Source: an uncultured Lachnospiraceae bacterium
GTDB lineage: Bacteria; Bacillota; Clostridia; Lachnospirales; Lachnospiraceae
DNA length: 64,000 nt
Assembly (NCBI GenBank): GCA_937891165.1
Contig: CALAEX010000129.1
Coordinates: forward strand, 62,001 to 126,000
Direction of reading: 5' to 3'
Of this stretch, positions 17,905 to 27,016 are shown one piece after another. Positions within the stretch are counted from its first letter, which is position 1, and each line of letters opens with the position of its first letter. Made by a program: the position numbers and the translations under genes. The notes under the pieces are model-generated. The model was not told the origin of the DNA and did not search any database. It worked only from the letters and a program-made list of their open reading frames with translations.

Positions 17905-18230
17905 TCACCACTTATCCCATAATCATAATTCATAGCATCTTCAACGCTATCCAATATAGTATCAAGTCTTGCTTTAGCCAACATTAAATCATGATAGGTA
18001 TTTTTATCCATTACATAAATATCTTTAGTTTCCATGTAAGATTCAAATTCTTCTAAAGTTTTTCCAAGATAATCTAAATGACTCAAATCAAGTTTTTCTT
18101 CAATAATGATTTCTCGTCGAATCATAGCATTTAATATTCTATCAGATTCTTCAATATCAAGACCTGCTTGTAATCGTTCCTCCAATTTCTCTTTTAAAAG
18201 AATTGGTGTAAGTCTATACTCTTTTCTCAT
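17901..18230 (-). CDS. Hypothetical helical protein, 109 aa
   Basis: AAGGTGGTGA lies before the ATG, 12 bases after the helicase stop at 18243. The product is entirely helical and charged (LLKEKLEERLQAGLDIEESD), with no known motif. It is co-transcribed with the SF2 helicase upstream and overlaps the small membrane gene downstream. It could be a helicase accessory factor by position only. Confidence 0.75.
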   Translation of the reverse strand: MRKEYRLTPILLKEKLEERLQAGLDIEESDRILNAMIRREIIIEEKLDLSHLDYLGKTLEEFESYMETKDIYVMDKNTYHDLMLAKARLDTILDSVEDAMNYDYGISGE

Positions 18231-18242
18231 TTCATCACCACC

Positions 18243-19691
18243 TTAAATATAAATAGGTGTTATCTCAACACACATAGATTCTAATTCTTTTTGATGTGCA
18301 GATTCTACGCTATCCATAAATGGAATAGATTTATCAATCAAATCATAAAAGTACGTATCATTACCTTTAAATCGATCAAGACGTCCTTTTAACTGATGTG
18401 TCATGATTCTTGATGTGTGGGGTTCCCCACAAATAATTGTCTGTAAATTCGGTGGATTAAAACCTGTACCACAAGATTTAATCGTAGATACAATAATATC
18501 ACAACTTTGATTTGATAAATTAACATCTTCCCGATTATCGGAAAATATAGTTCCGATCGTAGTAGATGTGTTCACAATACTTCTTACATATTTAGCAAGT
18601 TCACGAACAGCATCTTTCTTCGGAGTTACAATTAAAATTTGACCTTCTTTTCCAATAGATTCATCAATACAAAAACGAATTGCATTTAAGTATTGCTCTT
18701 TTTTATCATACTTAAGAGCCGCAACTACATATTTATATGCTGAGAATCCATGCCCTGTTTTCATAAGAGCTATCAATTTTAATGGAATAGCACTTTTAAA
18801 TATGACAGGATGATAATGGATATGTTTTCGTTTTTCCTCATCTTTATCATTAAATTTAGCACTTGCGGACATCATAATATTCAAACATTTATTTTCTTGT
18901 CTATTACTACGTCCAAATGTTGCCGTAAGGTAGAACGTTTTTGCAACGTTAGTATTGCAATCAATAGTAAATATTGATGATATAAATTCATGAGCTTCAT
19001 CATAAATTTTAACACCAATTCCAGCAATACTCATAAATTCATTAATATCATTCCATCCCTTATTTCTTGCATAAGCTTGGACTGTCTGATGCATGACAAT
19101 ATAAACATCTGCATCCAACTCATATTCTAAAATTCTAGCAATAGAATCTGTGTCTATAAGCATAATCTTTTCATCTGGAATATCTGTAAATTTCATAATT
19201 TCACTTTTCCAATGGTGAACTAAAATTTCTCTATTCACAAAGATTATAGCCTTCATTCCAAGTTTAGTCATAGAAGCTATGGCACAATATGTCTTTCCAC
19301 CAGATGTCTCGAGATTTAAAGTATATTGACAATAGCCACTTCGAGAATGATATTCGTCAGTTCCTGTTAAGAAGGATATACTTTTTCGCTGGGTTTCATT
19401 TCTTGGATCGATTTTTACCTGATATTCACTGGACATTTTTAAAGCTTTTGTAGCTTTTGGATTAATTGTTGCCTTACATCCAAATTGTGTTTCCAATACT
19501 TCTATATTTATTCCTTTTGGAATATATAACACACCATTTTCAATATGGTATGCCACTGGTCTATATTGACCATATTTTTTCGATACCTGGACCCATCTAG
19601 ATAGAACTTTTTCCAATTCAAAAAATTCTCCTTTTGTGTATGGATAAACTTCTATATGAGTGTGAAAGATATCTATTCTTCTTTCTTCCAT
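18243..19691 (-). CDS. SF2 DNA/RNA helicase (UvsW-like)
   Basis: GAGGTGACG precedes the ATG. The 482-residue protein has superfamily 2 motifs in order: Walker A ETSGGKT (128-134), motif Ia IIFVNREILVHHW, DEAH (231-234), motif III FYLTATFG near 255 and motif VI HQLKGRLDRF near 444. Length and layout resemble phage T4 UvsW and other DEAH-type phage helicases that unwind branched DNA or R-loops in recombination and fork restart. The first 110 residues form an extra N-terminal domain. The precise substrate is not deducible. Confidence 0.88.
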   Translation of the reverse strand: MEERRIDIFHTHIEVYPYTKGEFFELEKVLSRWVQVSKKYGQYRPVAYHIENGVLYIPKGINIEVLETQFGCKATINPKATKALKMSSEYQVKIDPRNETQRKSISFLTGTDEYHSRSGYCQYTLNLETSGGKTYCAIASMTKLGMKAIIFVNREILVHHWKSEIMKFTDIPDEKIMLIDTDSIARILEYELDADVYIVMHQTVQAYARNKGWNDINEFMSIAGIGVKIYDEAHEFISSIFTIDCNTNVAKTFYLTATFGRSNRQENKCLNIMMSASAKFNDKDEEKRKHIHYHPVIFKSAIPLKLIALMKTGHGFSAYKYVVAALKYDKKEQYLNAIRFCIDESIGKEGQILIVTPKKDAVRELAKYVRSIVNTSTTIGTIFSDNREDVNLSNQSCDIIVSTIKSCGTGFNPPNLQTIICGEPHTSRIMTHQLKGRLDRFKGNDTYFYDLIDKSIPFMDSVESAHQKELESMCVEITPIYI

Positions 19692-19705
19692 GTCGTCACC
19701 TCAAT

Positions 19706-19743
19706 ATAAAAAAGATTGGAGTAGATTATTATCTACCCCAACC
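19706..19743 (-). terminator. Intrinsic terminator
   Basis: An 11-bp stem with one mismatch (TTGG-GTAGAT with ATCTAC-CCAA) is followed leftward by TTTTTT. It separates the 19755-19973 gene from the helicase. Confidence 0.7.
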
Positions 19744-19754
19744 TAATATTTTGA

Positions 19755-19973
19755 TTAGCACATATGCACAAAAGCATATTTCATAATCTGATACTTATCT
19801 GTATCAGACCAACCTTTTAACAAGTTGTCAATAGTTTCTGCTTTTGATTCTTTTGAACCACCGGCCGCACTAAGATTAACAGCGATTTCTCTTGCTGCTT
19901 TCTGAATAGCTGCATCTTTTTCTTCCATAATTCCATCTAATGCGGAACGTAATTGTACAAAACTTTTTCCCAT
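19755..19973 (-). CDS. Small hypothetical protein, 72 aa
   Basis: AGGAGG precedes the ATG. It is a helical protein (MGKSFVQLRSALDGIMEEKD), mildly acidic, with no recognisable domain. It follows the 19991-20839 gene closely and ends before a terminator, so it is the last gene of that unit. Confidence 0.75.
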   Translation of the reverse strand: MGKSFVQLRSALDGIMEEKDAAIQKAAREIAVNLSAAGGSKESKAETIDNLLKGWSDTDKYQIMKYAFVHMC

Positions 19974-19990
19974 TTTTTATTTCCTCCTAA

Positions 19991-20839
19991 TTATTTTTTA
20001 CATACACAAGCAAGGTCTAAATTAACATCCTTCTTGTAATTACACCCACCTAAAATATTTTGGATATTCATATCCATAGTTGTATAGGCAGATATGTATT
20101 TTTTAATACATTTATTTTCAGCTTCATTCACTTTCACCAATGCTTCCGGGAAAATGTTATTAGAGCTCAAATCGATACCTATTGCTTTCGCGATATCTGA
20201 ACCTGCTGAACGCATAATTACTGCTCTTGCTACTGAAGTTAACAAATCTTTAATCGCAGTATAAAGTTCTTCACTTTCATCTGCTATAAAATATGCTACT
20301 ACACAAACCTGCATACCTACAGCAAACCAACTGTCGAAATGGGTTTTGTCAGCTTCCATATATACTGGAACGATAATTTCCGCATTACATTTAATGATAT
20401 TTTCTTTTGTTTTGGAATCATGAGTAATTCTAAATACTGCTCCAAAGATACCCATAGTGTTCTTATTTTCAATATGATTCTTATAAGCATTCTGAATAGA
20501 AAATTCTACTTTGCCGGCAGTCATATTGAAATTAGAAATAGATTTTTCATTTTGTACCGCTTCAGAAACCTGTTCTACTGTTTTATATGGAATATCGATA
20601 CTATAATAAGTATCATCAGTCCCAATTGTTTCAGCTGAATTTCTCAATACACACCACTGTTTTTTCTTTGCATCATATTTTCCTACAGATACTGTATTAA
20701 CAGTCTGTCTTTCAAGCTCTTCCAATGCGTTTGGATTTGTATCCAAATCCACAATATTATTATTGATATCTGCATTCACCAAGCTTTCAAGTGCCTTTGT
20801 AGTTGCTGTGTTTTCTTCCTTTGTTTTCTTTCCAAACAT
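19991..20839 (-). CDS. Hypothetical phage protein, 282 aa
   Basis: GAGAGGAC precedes the ATG. The N-terminal 45 residues are polar and probably disordered, followed by an alpha/beta domain. Near residues 175-190 a hydrophobic stretch (WFAVGMQVCVVAYFIA) may be buried or membrane-associated. The C-terminus carries CVCKK. It is upstream of the 72-residue gene in the same transcript. Not recognised. Confidence 0.75.
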   Translation of the reverse strand: MFGKKTKEENTATTKALESLVNADINNNIVDLDTNPNALEELERQTVNTVSVGKYDAKKKQWCVLRNSAETIGTDDTYYSIDIPYKTVEQVSEAVQNEKSISNFNMTAGKVEFSIQNAYKNHIENKNTMGIFGAVFRITHDSKTKENIIKCNAEIIVPVYMEADKTHFDSWFAVGMQVCVVAYFIADESEELYTAIKDLLTSVARAVIMRSAGSDIAKAIGIDLSSNNIFPEALVKVNEAENKCIKKYISAYTTMDMNIQNILGGCNYKKDVNLDLACVCKK

Positions 20840-20875
20840 ATCGTTTGTCCTCTCTTTCTTTTGTGGTATTTTTCT

Positions 20876-21595
20876 TTATAAAATATCAGACAAATAGTCT
20901 GTTATTTCATCTGGTTTCACGATGTCAATAACATCATTTCTGGATTTATATACCAGATAGTTATCGATACATGGTTCTTCTGGTTCCACCTTTGCATCTT
21001 TTAAAATAATGATACAGTCCATACCAAGCAGTTCAATCCATGTTTGCCATACTGGTGTAGATGTTTTCGTTGCATTATTTAATGCCTGGAATAGATTACT
21101 AAACTGATATGTTTTTGTAATCTTTTTTCTGTATCTTGTTGTCGGAACTTTCTTAATCAAGAATATCATCTTGATTAATCTCTTTAAGAAGTCATCCGTC
21201 TCTTCAATTACAGGTGTATATATTGCCGATGAACTTGCTTGTGGTGCAGCCGCGACATCTTTTTGAAAATCCATATCTTCTGTTGTTGCATTGCATAACA
21301 TCGCAAATCGATTTTCCATTACTTCCGTTACTGGAATCAAATTACCATTTATATCCGCAAATGCAAAGAATGATTTTTCATCTTTATCATAATAGATAAA
21401 TGGCATTTTCTCCTTTACTGCTTTTGGAAGCTTCTTTTTATAAATATACACATTATCTTCAAAGATATATGCACTTCCCTCTTTCAATTCTGCGATTTCA
21501 AAATCATTTATATACCCTAAAATATTGATAACATTATGGTTTCGGGTATAATAGTGAATAGGAAATTTCATATTTCCAAGTTCCGGTCTCTCCAT
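20876..21595 (-). CDS. Hypothetical phage protein, 239 aa
   Basis: GAAAGGAG precedes the ATG, with a TATATTATTTATT promoter-like box about 20 bases further upstream. The N-terminal domain (to about residue 100) looks beta-rich. It is followed by an Ala/Ser linker (VAAAPQASSSAIYTP) and a basic C-terminal domain (KKVPTTRYRKKITK). Two-domain layout; function unknown. Confidence 0.75.
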   Translation of the reverse strand: MERPELGNMKFPIHYYTRNHNVINILGYINDFEIAELKEGSAYIFEDNVYIYKKKLPKAVKEKMPFIYYDKDEKSFFAFADINGNLIPVTEVMENRFAMLCNATTEDMDFQKDVAAAPQASSSAIYTPVIEETDDFLKRLIKMIFLIKKVPTTRYRKKITKTYQFSNLFQALNNATKTSTPVWQTWIELLGMDCIIILKDAKVEPEEPCIDNYLVYKSRNDVIDIVKPDEITDYLSDIL

Positions 21596-21649
21596 ATTCA
21601 GTTGTCTCCTTTCTCATTCTAAATAAATAATATATCTTTATTTACACAA

Positions 21650-22369
21650 TCAGAGTTTTTGATTGAGTGGAATATTCATTTCATTGAGAAAGTTTTCTGG
21701 TATCTGCAATAATGCGATACCTAGTTGAGTCGCTTGAATCATCAGGTCGGTAATGTTTATCGTATCCAATGTATGGATAAAACCATCAAGTTCATCAACT
21801 GTCATCTCAGCCACAACTTGCAGCTGCTGATTTATAATTCTTACCCCTTCGTAAATTGAAAATTCATTTTGTTTCCCATAGATAGGTTCTCGTATGAGAC
21901 AATGATGAATATCAAATAAAATCCCTTTAAGAGGAATTGCCTGTGCATGTTTTTTAGCAATCGCTTCATCAATACACAAATTATTATTCATGAGATAAAA
22001 TAAATCTTTATCCATTAAACTATTCCTCATGAATATCAATGTCTGTTTAAGTGCATTTATATGCACTGGGGCAAGATATATCGTTTTATTTGGTTCAAAT
22101 TTTCCATCAAACGATTTTAAATTAAATGGGAAGTCTATTTGTGGAGATGATGATAAATAGATATTACCATCCCCTATTTGATTCACACTCATTCTAGATG
22201 GTGAATTGATCTTCCCATATTTTGCATTTTTAATTAAAGTATCCGTAGAATGTGTAAATCGTATTCTTAATTTCAATGACACATTCTTTGGTACAGTGGT
22301 ATATTCAATCAATACCTTATCAGGTTTATTCCGAAACGGATTCTTTACCTGATTGGTGTTTAACATCAT
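21650..22369 (-). CDS. Hypothetical phage protein, about 239 aa
   Basis: The frame is open to 22390. I place the start at MMLNTNQVKNPF (22369) after GGTGA, leaving a 44-base overlap with the upstream gene that ends at 22326. The product is alpha/beta, with no membrane segment. It has a SP-RMSVNQIGDGNIYLSSSP region near residue 75 and a helical C-terminus. The overlap implies co-translation with the membrane protein gene. Not recognised. Confidence 0.7.
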   Translation of the reverse strand: MMLNTNQVKNPFRNKPDKVLIEYTTVPKNVSLKLRIRFTHSTDTLIKNAKYGKINSPSRMSVNQIGDGNIYLSSSPQIDFPFNLKSFDGKFEPNKTIYLAPVHINALKQTLIFMRNSLMDKDLFYLMNNNLCIDEAIAKKHAQAIPLKGILFDIHHCLIREPIYGKQNEFSIYEGVRIINQQLQVVAEMTVDELDGFIHTLDTINITDLMIQATQLGIALLQIPENFLNEMNIPLNQKL

Positions 22370-22721
22370 CGGATTCACCGATACCACCACTTTCTTTCAT
22401 GTAAATTGCTCGTAAATTTGCATCACAAGCAGATAATAATTTTCTACATTCGTCATAATTACCTTTTTGATACGCGTCATTTGCCAATACCAAATAAGAC
22501 ATTTCTAGTGTCTCACGTTCTTTCACAATAGACTTTATTTCTAATCTATCATTAAGTGACGACATAATAGAATCTGTGATTCTTGCTATACAAGAAGCTG
22601 TAGAAAATAGAATAACAAATGTTGCAAATGCAACTATTAATACGAACTGATTCATATCTTTCATAGTAGCATTTGCTGTTATTAAGAACTTTCCAAGTTC
22701 TTCAAATAATACAGTAAACAT
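22326..22721 (-). CDS. Small membrane-anchored protein, 131 aa
   Basis: GAAAGGATG lies before the ATG. One membrane helix (FVLIVAFATFVILFSTAS, about residues 26-43) is followed by a helical soluble domain and an acidic, Ser/Gly-rich tail. It overlaps the following gene in another frame. It may be a membrane anchor for the 21650-22369 product; function unknown. Confidence 0.75.
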   Translation of the reverse strand: MFTVLFEELGKFLITANATMKDMNQFVLIVAFATFVILFSTASCIARITDSIMSSLNDRLEIKSIVKERETLEMSYLVLANDAYQKGNYDECRKLLSACDANLRAIYMKESGGIGESDDVKHQSGKESVSE

Positions 22722-22776
22722 TAGTGTTTAACATCCTTTCTCAATTATTATTCGTATGTAAAATCAATCATACGAA

Positions 22777-23070
22777 TTAATGATGATCTACAATTCTTTC
22801 ACCATTTTTCAATGTGGTGTAATAAGAATCATATGGAATTTTATGATTTTCCAAAAGTCTTCTAAGAGAAACTCTAGTTCTCATAGAAATATTCATTTCC
22901 AATTTCACTTCAACCTCTGGAAATTCTAAAAGTTTTCTCGAGATGAATTCTGCTTCATCATCTGTGATGTCCATCGTATTTGTACAAATTCTAATAGGGT
23001 CGTCATCACCTACTACCATAATTACATCAGGACTTTTCAATTCTTTGAGTTTGATATCAACTATCATCAT
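22777..23070 (-). CDS. Hypothetical phage protein, 97 aa
   Basis: TAGGAGGA precedes ATG ATG. It is a compact alpha/beta protein (MMIVDIKLKELKSPDVIMVV) with no known motif. Upstream lies a perfect 13-bp inverted repeat (23095-23107 with 23122-23134) abutting a TATTAT box (23134-23139), which may form a 5' leader hairpin. Confidence 0.75.
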   Translation of the reverse strand: MMIVDIKLKELKSPDVIMVVGDDDPIRICTNTMDITDDEAEFISRKLLEFPEVEVKLEMNISMRTRVSLRRLLENHKIPYDSYYTTLKNGERIVDHH

Positions 23071-23162
23071 TTTTCATTCCTCCTAAAAATAAAATTTACT
23101 TAGATATAATTCTTTCAAACCATATCTAAGTAAATAATATATCTATTCAATTCAAACCTGTT

Positions 23163-24263
23163 TTACACTATAAAAGTCTCAATACTTCCTTCTACTACAG
23201 TATTAGTATTAGAATGGTATTGTAGTTCTTTACGAAGATTTTCTAAAAAGTACATAGAAGAACTATTATACACAACGACATTGGTATTCTCTATTTGTCC
23301 ATCTTTATCTTTTAATACATCTATCAGTGGAGACATTATTTTTGTAACATCATTAAAACGGAATGAAACCATATCCTCACTGGTATTGAAAGTGTTTATG
23401 ATCAATGATACTGCATCTAGCGAAAGATGAATATAAACAGTTCTTTGTTTCAATAAATCAGATTTACCAGGTTCAACAACTTTTACATCGTAGTTTAATT
23501 TACGTAGTATATATTCTAATAAATATATAAAATCGAAATCTGAAGAACTACTAGATATCGACATAATTCCTCTTACTAAATCAATATGTCCACCAGCAGA
23601 AACCTTTGATATAATAAAATCAATCAATATCTTTATTTTCCGGAATATGTTCGTGTTTATAGATAGCACTAAATCATCGTGTTTCTCATATACTGGATAC
23701 GACATATAACCGTCACAATAATAGATATCTGTTCCATTGTTATAAATTGTAATGTAATCATATTTTGCATCTTCAGAAGGGATTGGATATATTATATTTT
23801 TAGGTGTTTTGGATTCATTGCATTTATTTGTTGGTATATTCAAAATATCTGTCTTAATCTTATTAGCAATAATTTTGGATTCACGTTCGATTCTTTCAGC
23901 AGTTTCACCGACAAATCGCGTATATTTCATCACAGCATTTTCATTATATCCATCTATGATGGCGGAAGCGAAGCTATGAAAGTATTCATTTACAGATTTA
24001 TCTATAGTTATATTAATAACACAATGATTCTCTATAAACTCACTCATGTTAGTTACCAATAAAGAAAATAACTTATCTATTGCTGCACAAAGATGTAGTC
24101 TTCTATGATACTGAATTCTCTCCGGAGAGAATGAAGTATTTATGTGATTGAACACTTGATAATGTATGGCATTTATATTCATAACACAATCCTTGTCAAT
24201 ATACCCCTCCATACAAATAGAACCTTCTTTATCTTTTAAAATAGTTACATTAATATCGTTCAT
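23163..24263 (-). CDS. Hypothetical phage protein, 366 aa
   Basis: GAAAGGATG precedes the ATG. It is a large alpha/beta protein without membrane segments, containing a Ser-rich stretch (GIMSISSSSSDFDF near 236). It starts 65 bases after the second beta-subunit gene, separated by a hairpin. It may be expressed with the transcription genes, but nothing in the sequence identifies its function. Confidence 0.75.
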   Translation of the reverse strand: MNDINVTILKDKEGSICMEGYIDKDCVMNINAIHYQVFNHINTSFSPERIQYHRRLHLCAAIDKLFSLLVTNMSEFIENHCVINITIDKSVNEYFHSFASAIIDGYNENAVMKYTRFVGETAERIERESKIIANKIKTDILNIPTNKCNESKTPKNIIYPIPSEDAKYDYITIYNNGTDIYYCDGYMSYPVYEKHDDLVLSINTNIFRKIKILIDFIISKVSAGGHIDLVRGIMSISSSSSDFDFIYLLEYILRKLNYDVKVVEPGKSDLLKQRTVYIHLSLDAVSLIINTFNTSEDMVSFRFNDVTKIMSPLIDVLKDKDGQIENTNVVVYNSSSMYFLENLRKELQYHSNTNTVVEGSIETFIV

Positions 24264-24280
24264 TTGAATTCATCCTTTCT

Positions 24281-24319
24281 AAATAAAAATAGTGTAGTGA
24301 CTAGAAATAGTCACTACAC
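24281..24319 (-). terminator. Terminator after the second beta-type gene
   Basis: A perfect 11-bp stem GTGTAGTGACT/AGTCACTACAC (24292-24319) is followed leftward by a T-rich stretch. It lies 10 bases after the stop at 24329. Confidence 0.75.
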
Positions 24320-24328
24320 CAATTAAGT

Positions 24329-24657
24329 TTATTTTTCTTCTTCAACAGTAAGAGTGCCATCTTCTACAACACCGATTTCATGTTCGGCAATCATATCTGG
24401 TTCTCTTTCAAAAATTACAGCGGGTTTATCCCTGTCAACACTAAAGACTCTGATGTCTTCATCTAAGAATCTTTCAATGTTATTCATAATAGCATAATAC
24501 TCATCTTCATTTTCAAATTCGATTTCTAATACAGTTTCCTTCTCATTTCGTAAAACTCTATTAATATCTTTAACAAAGTCTACTAAGAAAGAATCTGGTT
24601 CACCATCAGTATTAAAATATAAACCGTCAATTTTACTAAACGGTGAAAGGATACCAG
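24329..24657 (-). CDS. Second RNA polymerase beta-type protein, exon 5 (C-terminus)
   Basis: This is the last exon. It begins with CT completing a Ser codon, giving DPGT-SGILSPFSKIDGLYF, the counterpart of bacterial TPEGPNIGLINSLS. It then continues for about 90 residues as an acidic C-terminal domain ending VEDGTLTVEEEK. The protein stops shortly after the fork region, where phiKZ-type phages also end the N-terminal beta half. A matching C-terminal half must be encoded elsewhere if it exists. Confidence 0.8.
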
Positions 24658-24901
24658 CAAATCCTAATAACTACCTTATGTCACCATAAGGATTAGACTA
24701 TATCTTCAATAATTATTCTGTTACCGAATAACTACTGCTACCTGTTTCGGATTTCTCCTACTCTACTCACTTCTTCATATAAGTATTTCTCTTACACTAT
24801 GTTTTCGATAGTCGTTGAACGTTGCTTAATGCCTTCGCTGCTGATTGTCTAATTAAAGATGTTCCAGCAATTAAAGTAGTTTAATGCACGCCTGGATTTT
24901 A
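24658..24901 (-). ncRNA. Group I intron 4 of the second beta-type gene (244 nt)
   Basis: Elements P, Q, R and S are all present. P1 pairs exon GCACGT with intron GCGTGC, with the U-G wobble at the splice site. The intron starts TAAAATCC and ends in G at 24658. Splicing restores DPGT-SG. No open reading frame inside. Confidence 0.88.
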
Positions 24902-24965
24902 ACGTGCCTGGGTCTGAATTACCACAAGTTAATAAATCAAATTGTCCAATAAAGCTCGGGTGTAC
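24902..24965 (-). CDS. Second RNA polymerase beta-type protein, exon 4 (64 nt)
   Basis: This mini-exon encodes VHPSFIGQFDLLTCGN, then SDPGT and one base of the next codon. It matches bacterial VHPSHYGR...ETPEGPN, the fork-loop region next to the rifampicin pocket. It is flanked by an endonuclease-bearing intron upstream and a short intron downstream. It is too short to be found by gene callers and has no start codon of its own. Confidence 0.82.
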
Positions 24966-25989
24966 CATTTTTTGTTATCTCTATATTTCTATAGAAGTTC
25001 AGACTATATCTTTATCTTTTACAGATACCTACCGTTTCGGATTTCTCCTACTCTACTCCCTTCTTTCTGGTTTCGATAGTCGTTGAACCTTTATACCTCA
25101 CAATATCTTTTAATATAATATCTTATAGCTCTTTGAGACCTATCATTATTCTCTAATCCCAGTTGTAATATTATTTCTTTATTACTTTTACCAGAATTGT
25201 GAAGATCGATGATGGTTGGTTTTAGAATTTCGAAATCTTTTGGATGTTCTTGTTTTATATTGGATAAATCATATTGACTGGATATATGTTTCCAATATTT
25301 ACCAGTATAAACATCATTTATTGTATGTCTTGGGATATTTGTAATACTTACAACCTCATTTACTGTATATCTTCCAGTTTCAAGAAGTTCGCATACATAT
25401 CTAATATCTTCACTAGAATATACATTTTGTCCATGATTCTCTCCTTTAGCGACATTATTATGTAATCCAGTTTGATATGCATGAATAGTATTTTCTTGCG
25501 GAGTACTCCATTCAAGATTAGTTACTTCATTATCATATTTTTTACCATTTTTGTGATTTACTTGAACTTTATGTTCTGGATCATCATTAATTATGAATGC
25601 TAGTGCAACTAATCTATGTACACCTAATACATATTTTTTAGCTTTGTGTGATAAACATACTTGATTATAACCATACCTGTCTTCAATTTGTGCTAAAATT
25701 GCATTATCTCTTTCAACATTACGTATTCTCCCTAAATTTGATACTTGGTATTTTGTTTTCTCGTTCCGAATATAGATAAATCTCCATTCTTCTTCATAAC
25801 CAATAAATAAAATTTCATTTGGTTTATTACTCATATTTTCACCTCCTTTACTATAAATATAATATATAATCATACTATAAGAATTATATTGTGATAATAT
25901 ACTTGGCTGCTGATTGTCTAATTAAAGAGTTCCCAGCAATTAGATAGGTTTTTAATTCTATATCACTATAGAATTGAGGCATACATTTT
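24966..25989 (-). ncRNA. Group I intron 3 of the second beta-type gene (1024 nt, with HNH gene)
   Basis: P1 pairs exon GAGGT with intron GCCTC, with the U-G wobble at the splice site. P and Q lie before, and R and S after, an HNH endonuclease gene (25091-25834) that occupies the P6 loop between Q and R. The intron ends in G before GTACACCCG. Excision joins RYRG to VHPSFIG. Confidence 0.88.
25091..25834 (-). CDS. Intron-encoded HNH homing endonuclease (NUMOD4-HNH)
   Basis: The start is MSNKPNEILF (25834), behind AAAGGAGGTG; the frame extends to 25873. The 247-residue protein has an N-terminal NUMOD4-like segment (GYEEEWRFIY, then KYQVSNLGRIRN). The HNH core VHRLVALAFI followed by QVNHKNGKKYDNEVTNLEW contains the catalytic His. 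A C-terminal helix-turn-helix region (YTVNEVVSITNIPRHTINDV) would bind DNA. Such enzymes cut intron-less alleles and so drive intron homing. The gene lies wholly inside the P6 loop of the intron. Compared with the enzyme in intron 2, it has a different C-terminal part. Confidence 0.9.
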   Translation of the reverse strand: MSNKPNEILFIGYEEEWRFIYIRNEKTKYQVSNLGRIRNVERDNAILAQIEDRYGYNQVCLSHKAKKYVLGVHRLVALAFIINDDPEHKVQVNHKNGKKYDNEVTNLEWSTPQENTIHAYQTGLHNNVAKGENHGQNVYSSEDIRYVCELLETGRYTVNEVVSITNIPRHTINDVYTGKYWKHISSQYDLSNIKQEHPKDFEILKPTIIDLHNSGKSNKEIILQLGLENNDRSQRAIRYYIKRYCEV

Positions 25990-26052
25990 ACCTCTGTACC
26001 TTGCTGAAATATTATTACTATTTTTCCTTCCTAAGGAATGTGGCGAGACATT
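25990..26052 (-). CDS. Second RNA polymerase beta-type protein, exon 3 (63 nt)
   Basis: A 21-codon mini-exon encoding NVSPHSLGRKNSNNISARYR and a final Gly, lying between two endonuclease-bearing introns. Its boundaries follow from P1 pairing on the right (GAGGT with GCCTC) and a terminal intron G on the left. The only frame without stops joins cleanly to both neighbouring exons. Confidence 0.78.
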
Positions 26053-27016
26053 CATATGGATTCGTCAAATCCATACAGTTCATATAGAACTTCCCTATAT
26101 TTCTATAGGATACTAGACTATATCTTCATCTATATACTTCATTATAAAATATATAGAGCCTACCATTTTGAACTTACTTAAGTCCTACTCTACTCAGTTC
26201 TATATAGATTATTCATCTATATACCATTTCGATAGTCGTTGAACTTCTAAATAACGATTATTAAATATTATAATGTACCGAAATATGTTTCCAATGTGTC
26301 TTTTTTCTTATATGTTTCATCAAATTATTTATTCGACTTCTTGTTATTTCTGTATTATATGTCATCATATTATCAAAAAGAATTTCGTAAATAGCTTTAG
26401 CTTTATATCCCTTTTCCATAAGATAACAAATAGCTCTAACATCATCTTCTGTAAAAATGCTATTAGATCTATTTTCTCCTATATGTACAGTAACAAGATT
26501 ATTATCAAAAGCATGTTGCATATTTTCAGACATAGTTACCCATTCTAAATTACCATAATAATTATTTTCAGGGTTACCATCTTTATGATTCACTTGAGAA
26601 TCCTTTTCAGGAGGATTTCCCAAAAATGCTAATGCAACCAATCGATGAACCGATACTTTAAAATATGTATCTTTATTAAAGTATAAAGATACCCTTTTCC
26701 AATGTTGACCTTTTCGATTCTTTTTATTAGAATCAAATATTGGTATAATTTTATTATTATGAGTTGTATCTCGAACACGTCCGAATGAGCTTACCTCATA
26801 TTTATTATTTATATTATGACGTCCTTTATCCAAAATAACAGTACGCCATTCTTCTTCAAAATTATCAACATCCAATATTAACTCTAAAATCTTTATTACC
26901 TCCTATCATTTATTCAATAATCGATATTTATTTAGCTGCTGATTGTCTAGTTAAAGAGTTCCCAGCAATTAGATAGGTTTTTCCAATACATTACTGTATT
27001 TCGGGGCGACACAACC
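26053..27016 (-). ncRNA. Group I intron 2 of the second beta-type gene (964 nt, with HNH gene)
   Basis: P1 pairs exon GGGT with intron GCCC, extended by a G-C pair beyond the splice site. P and Q are followed by the HNH gene at 26261-26890 in the P6 loop, then R and S. The intron ends in G after CCATAT. Unlike the other introns it does not begin with TAA. Splicing joins FKWTSKG to NVSPHSLGR. Confidence 0.82.
26261..26890 (-). CDS. Intron-encoded HNH homing endonuclease (NUMOD4-HNH)
   Basis: About 205-210 residues. A NUMOD4-like EEEWRTVI and KYEVSSFGRVRD are followed by the HNH core VHRLVALAFL and QVNHKDGNPENNYYGNLEWV, then a C-terminal DNA-binding helical part. The only strong ribosome binding site (AGGAGGT) lies 8 bases before ATT at 26890, in frame. 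TTG at 26875 is an alternative but has no nearby site. The position in the P6 loop of a group I intron indicates a homing enzyme. It is related to the enzyme at 25091-25834 but clearly diverged. Confidence 0.85.
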   Translation of the reverse strand: MLELILDVDNFEEEWRTVILDKGRHNINNKYEVSSFGRVRDTTHNNKIIPIFDSNKKNRKGQHWKRVSLYFNKDTYFKVSVHRLVALAFLGNPPEKDSQVNHKDGNPENNYYGNLEWVTMSENMQHAFDNNLVTVHIGENRSNSIFTEDDVRAICYLMEKGYKAKAIYEILFDNMMTYNTEITRSRINNLMKHIRKKTHWKHISVHYNI

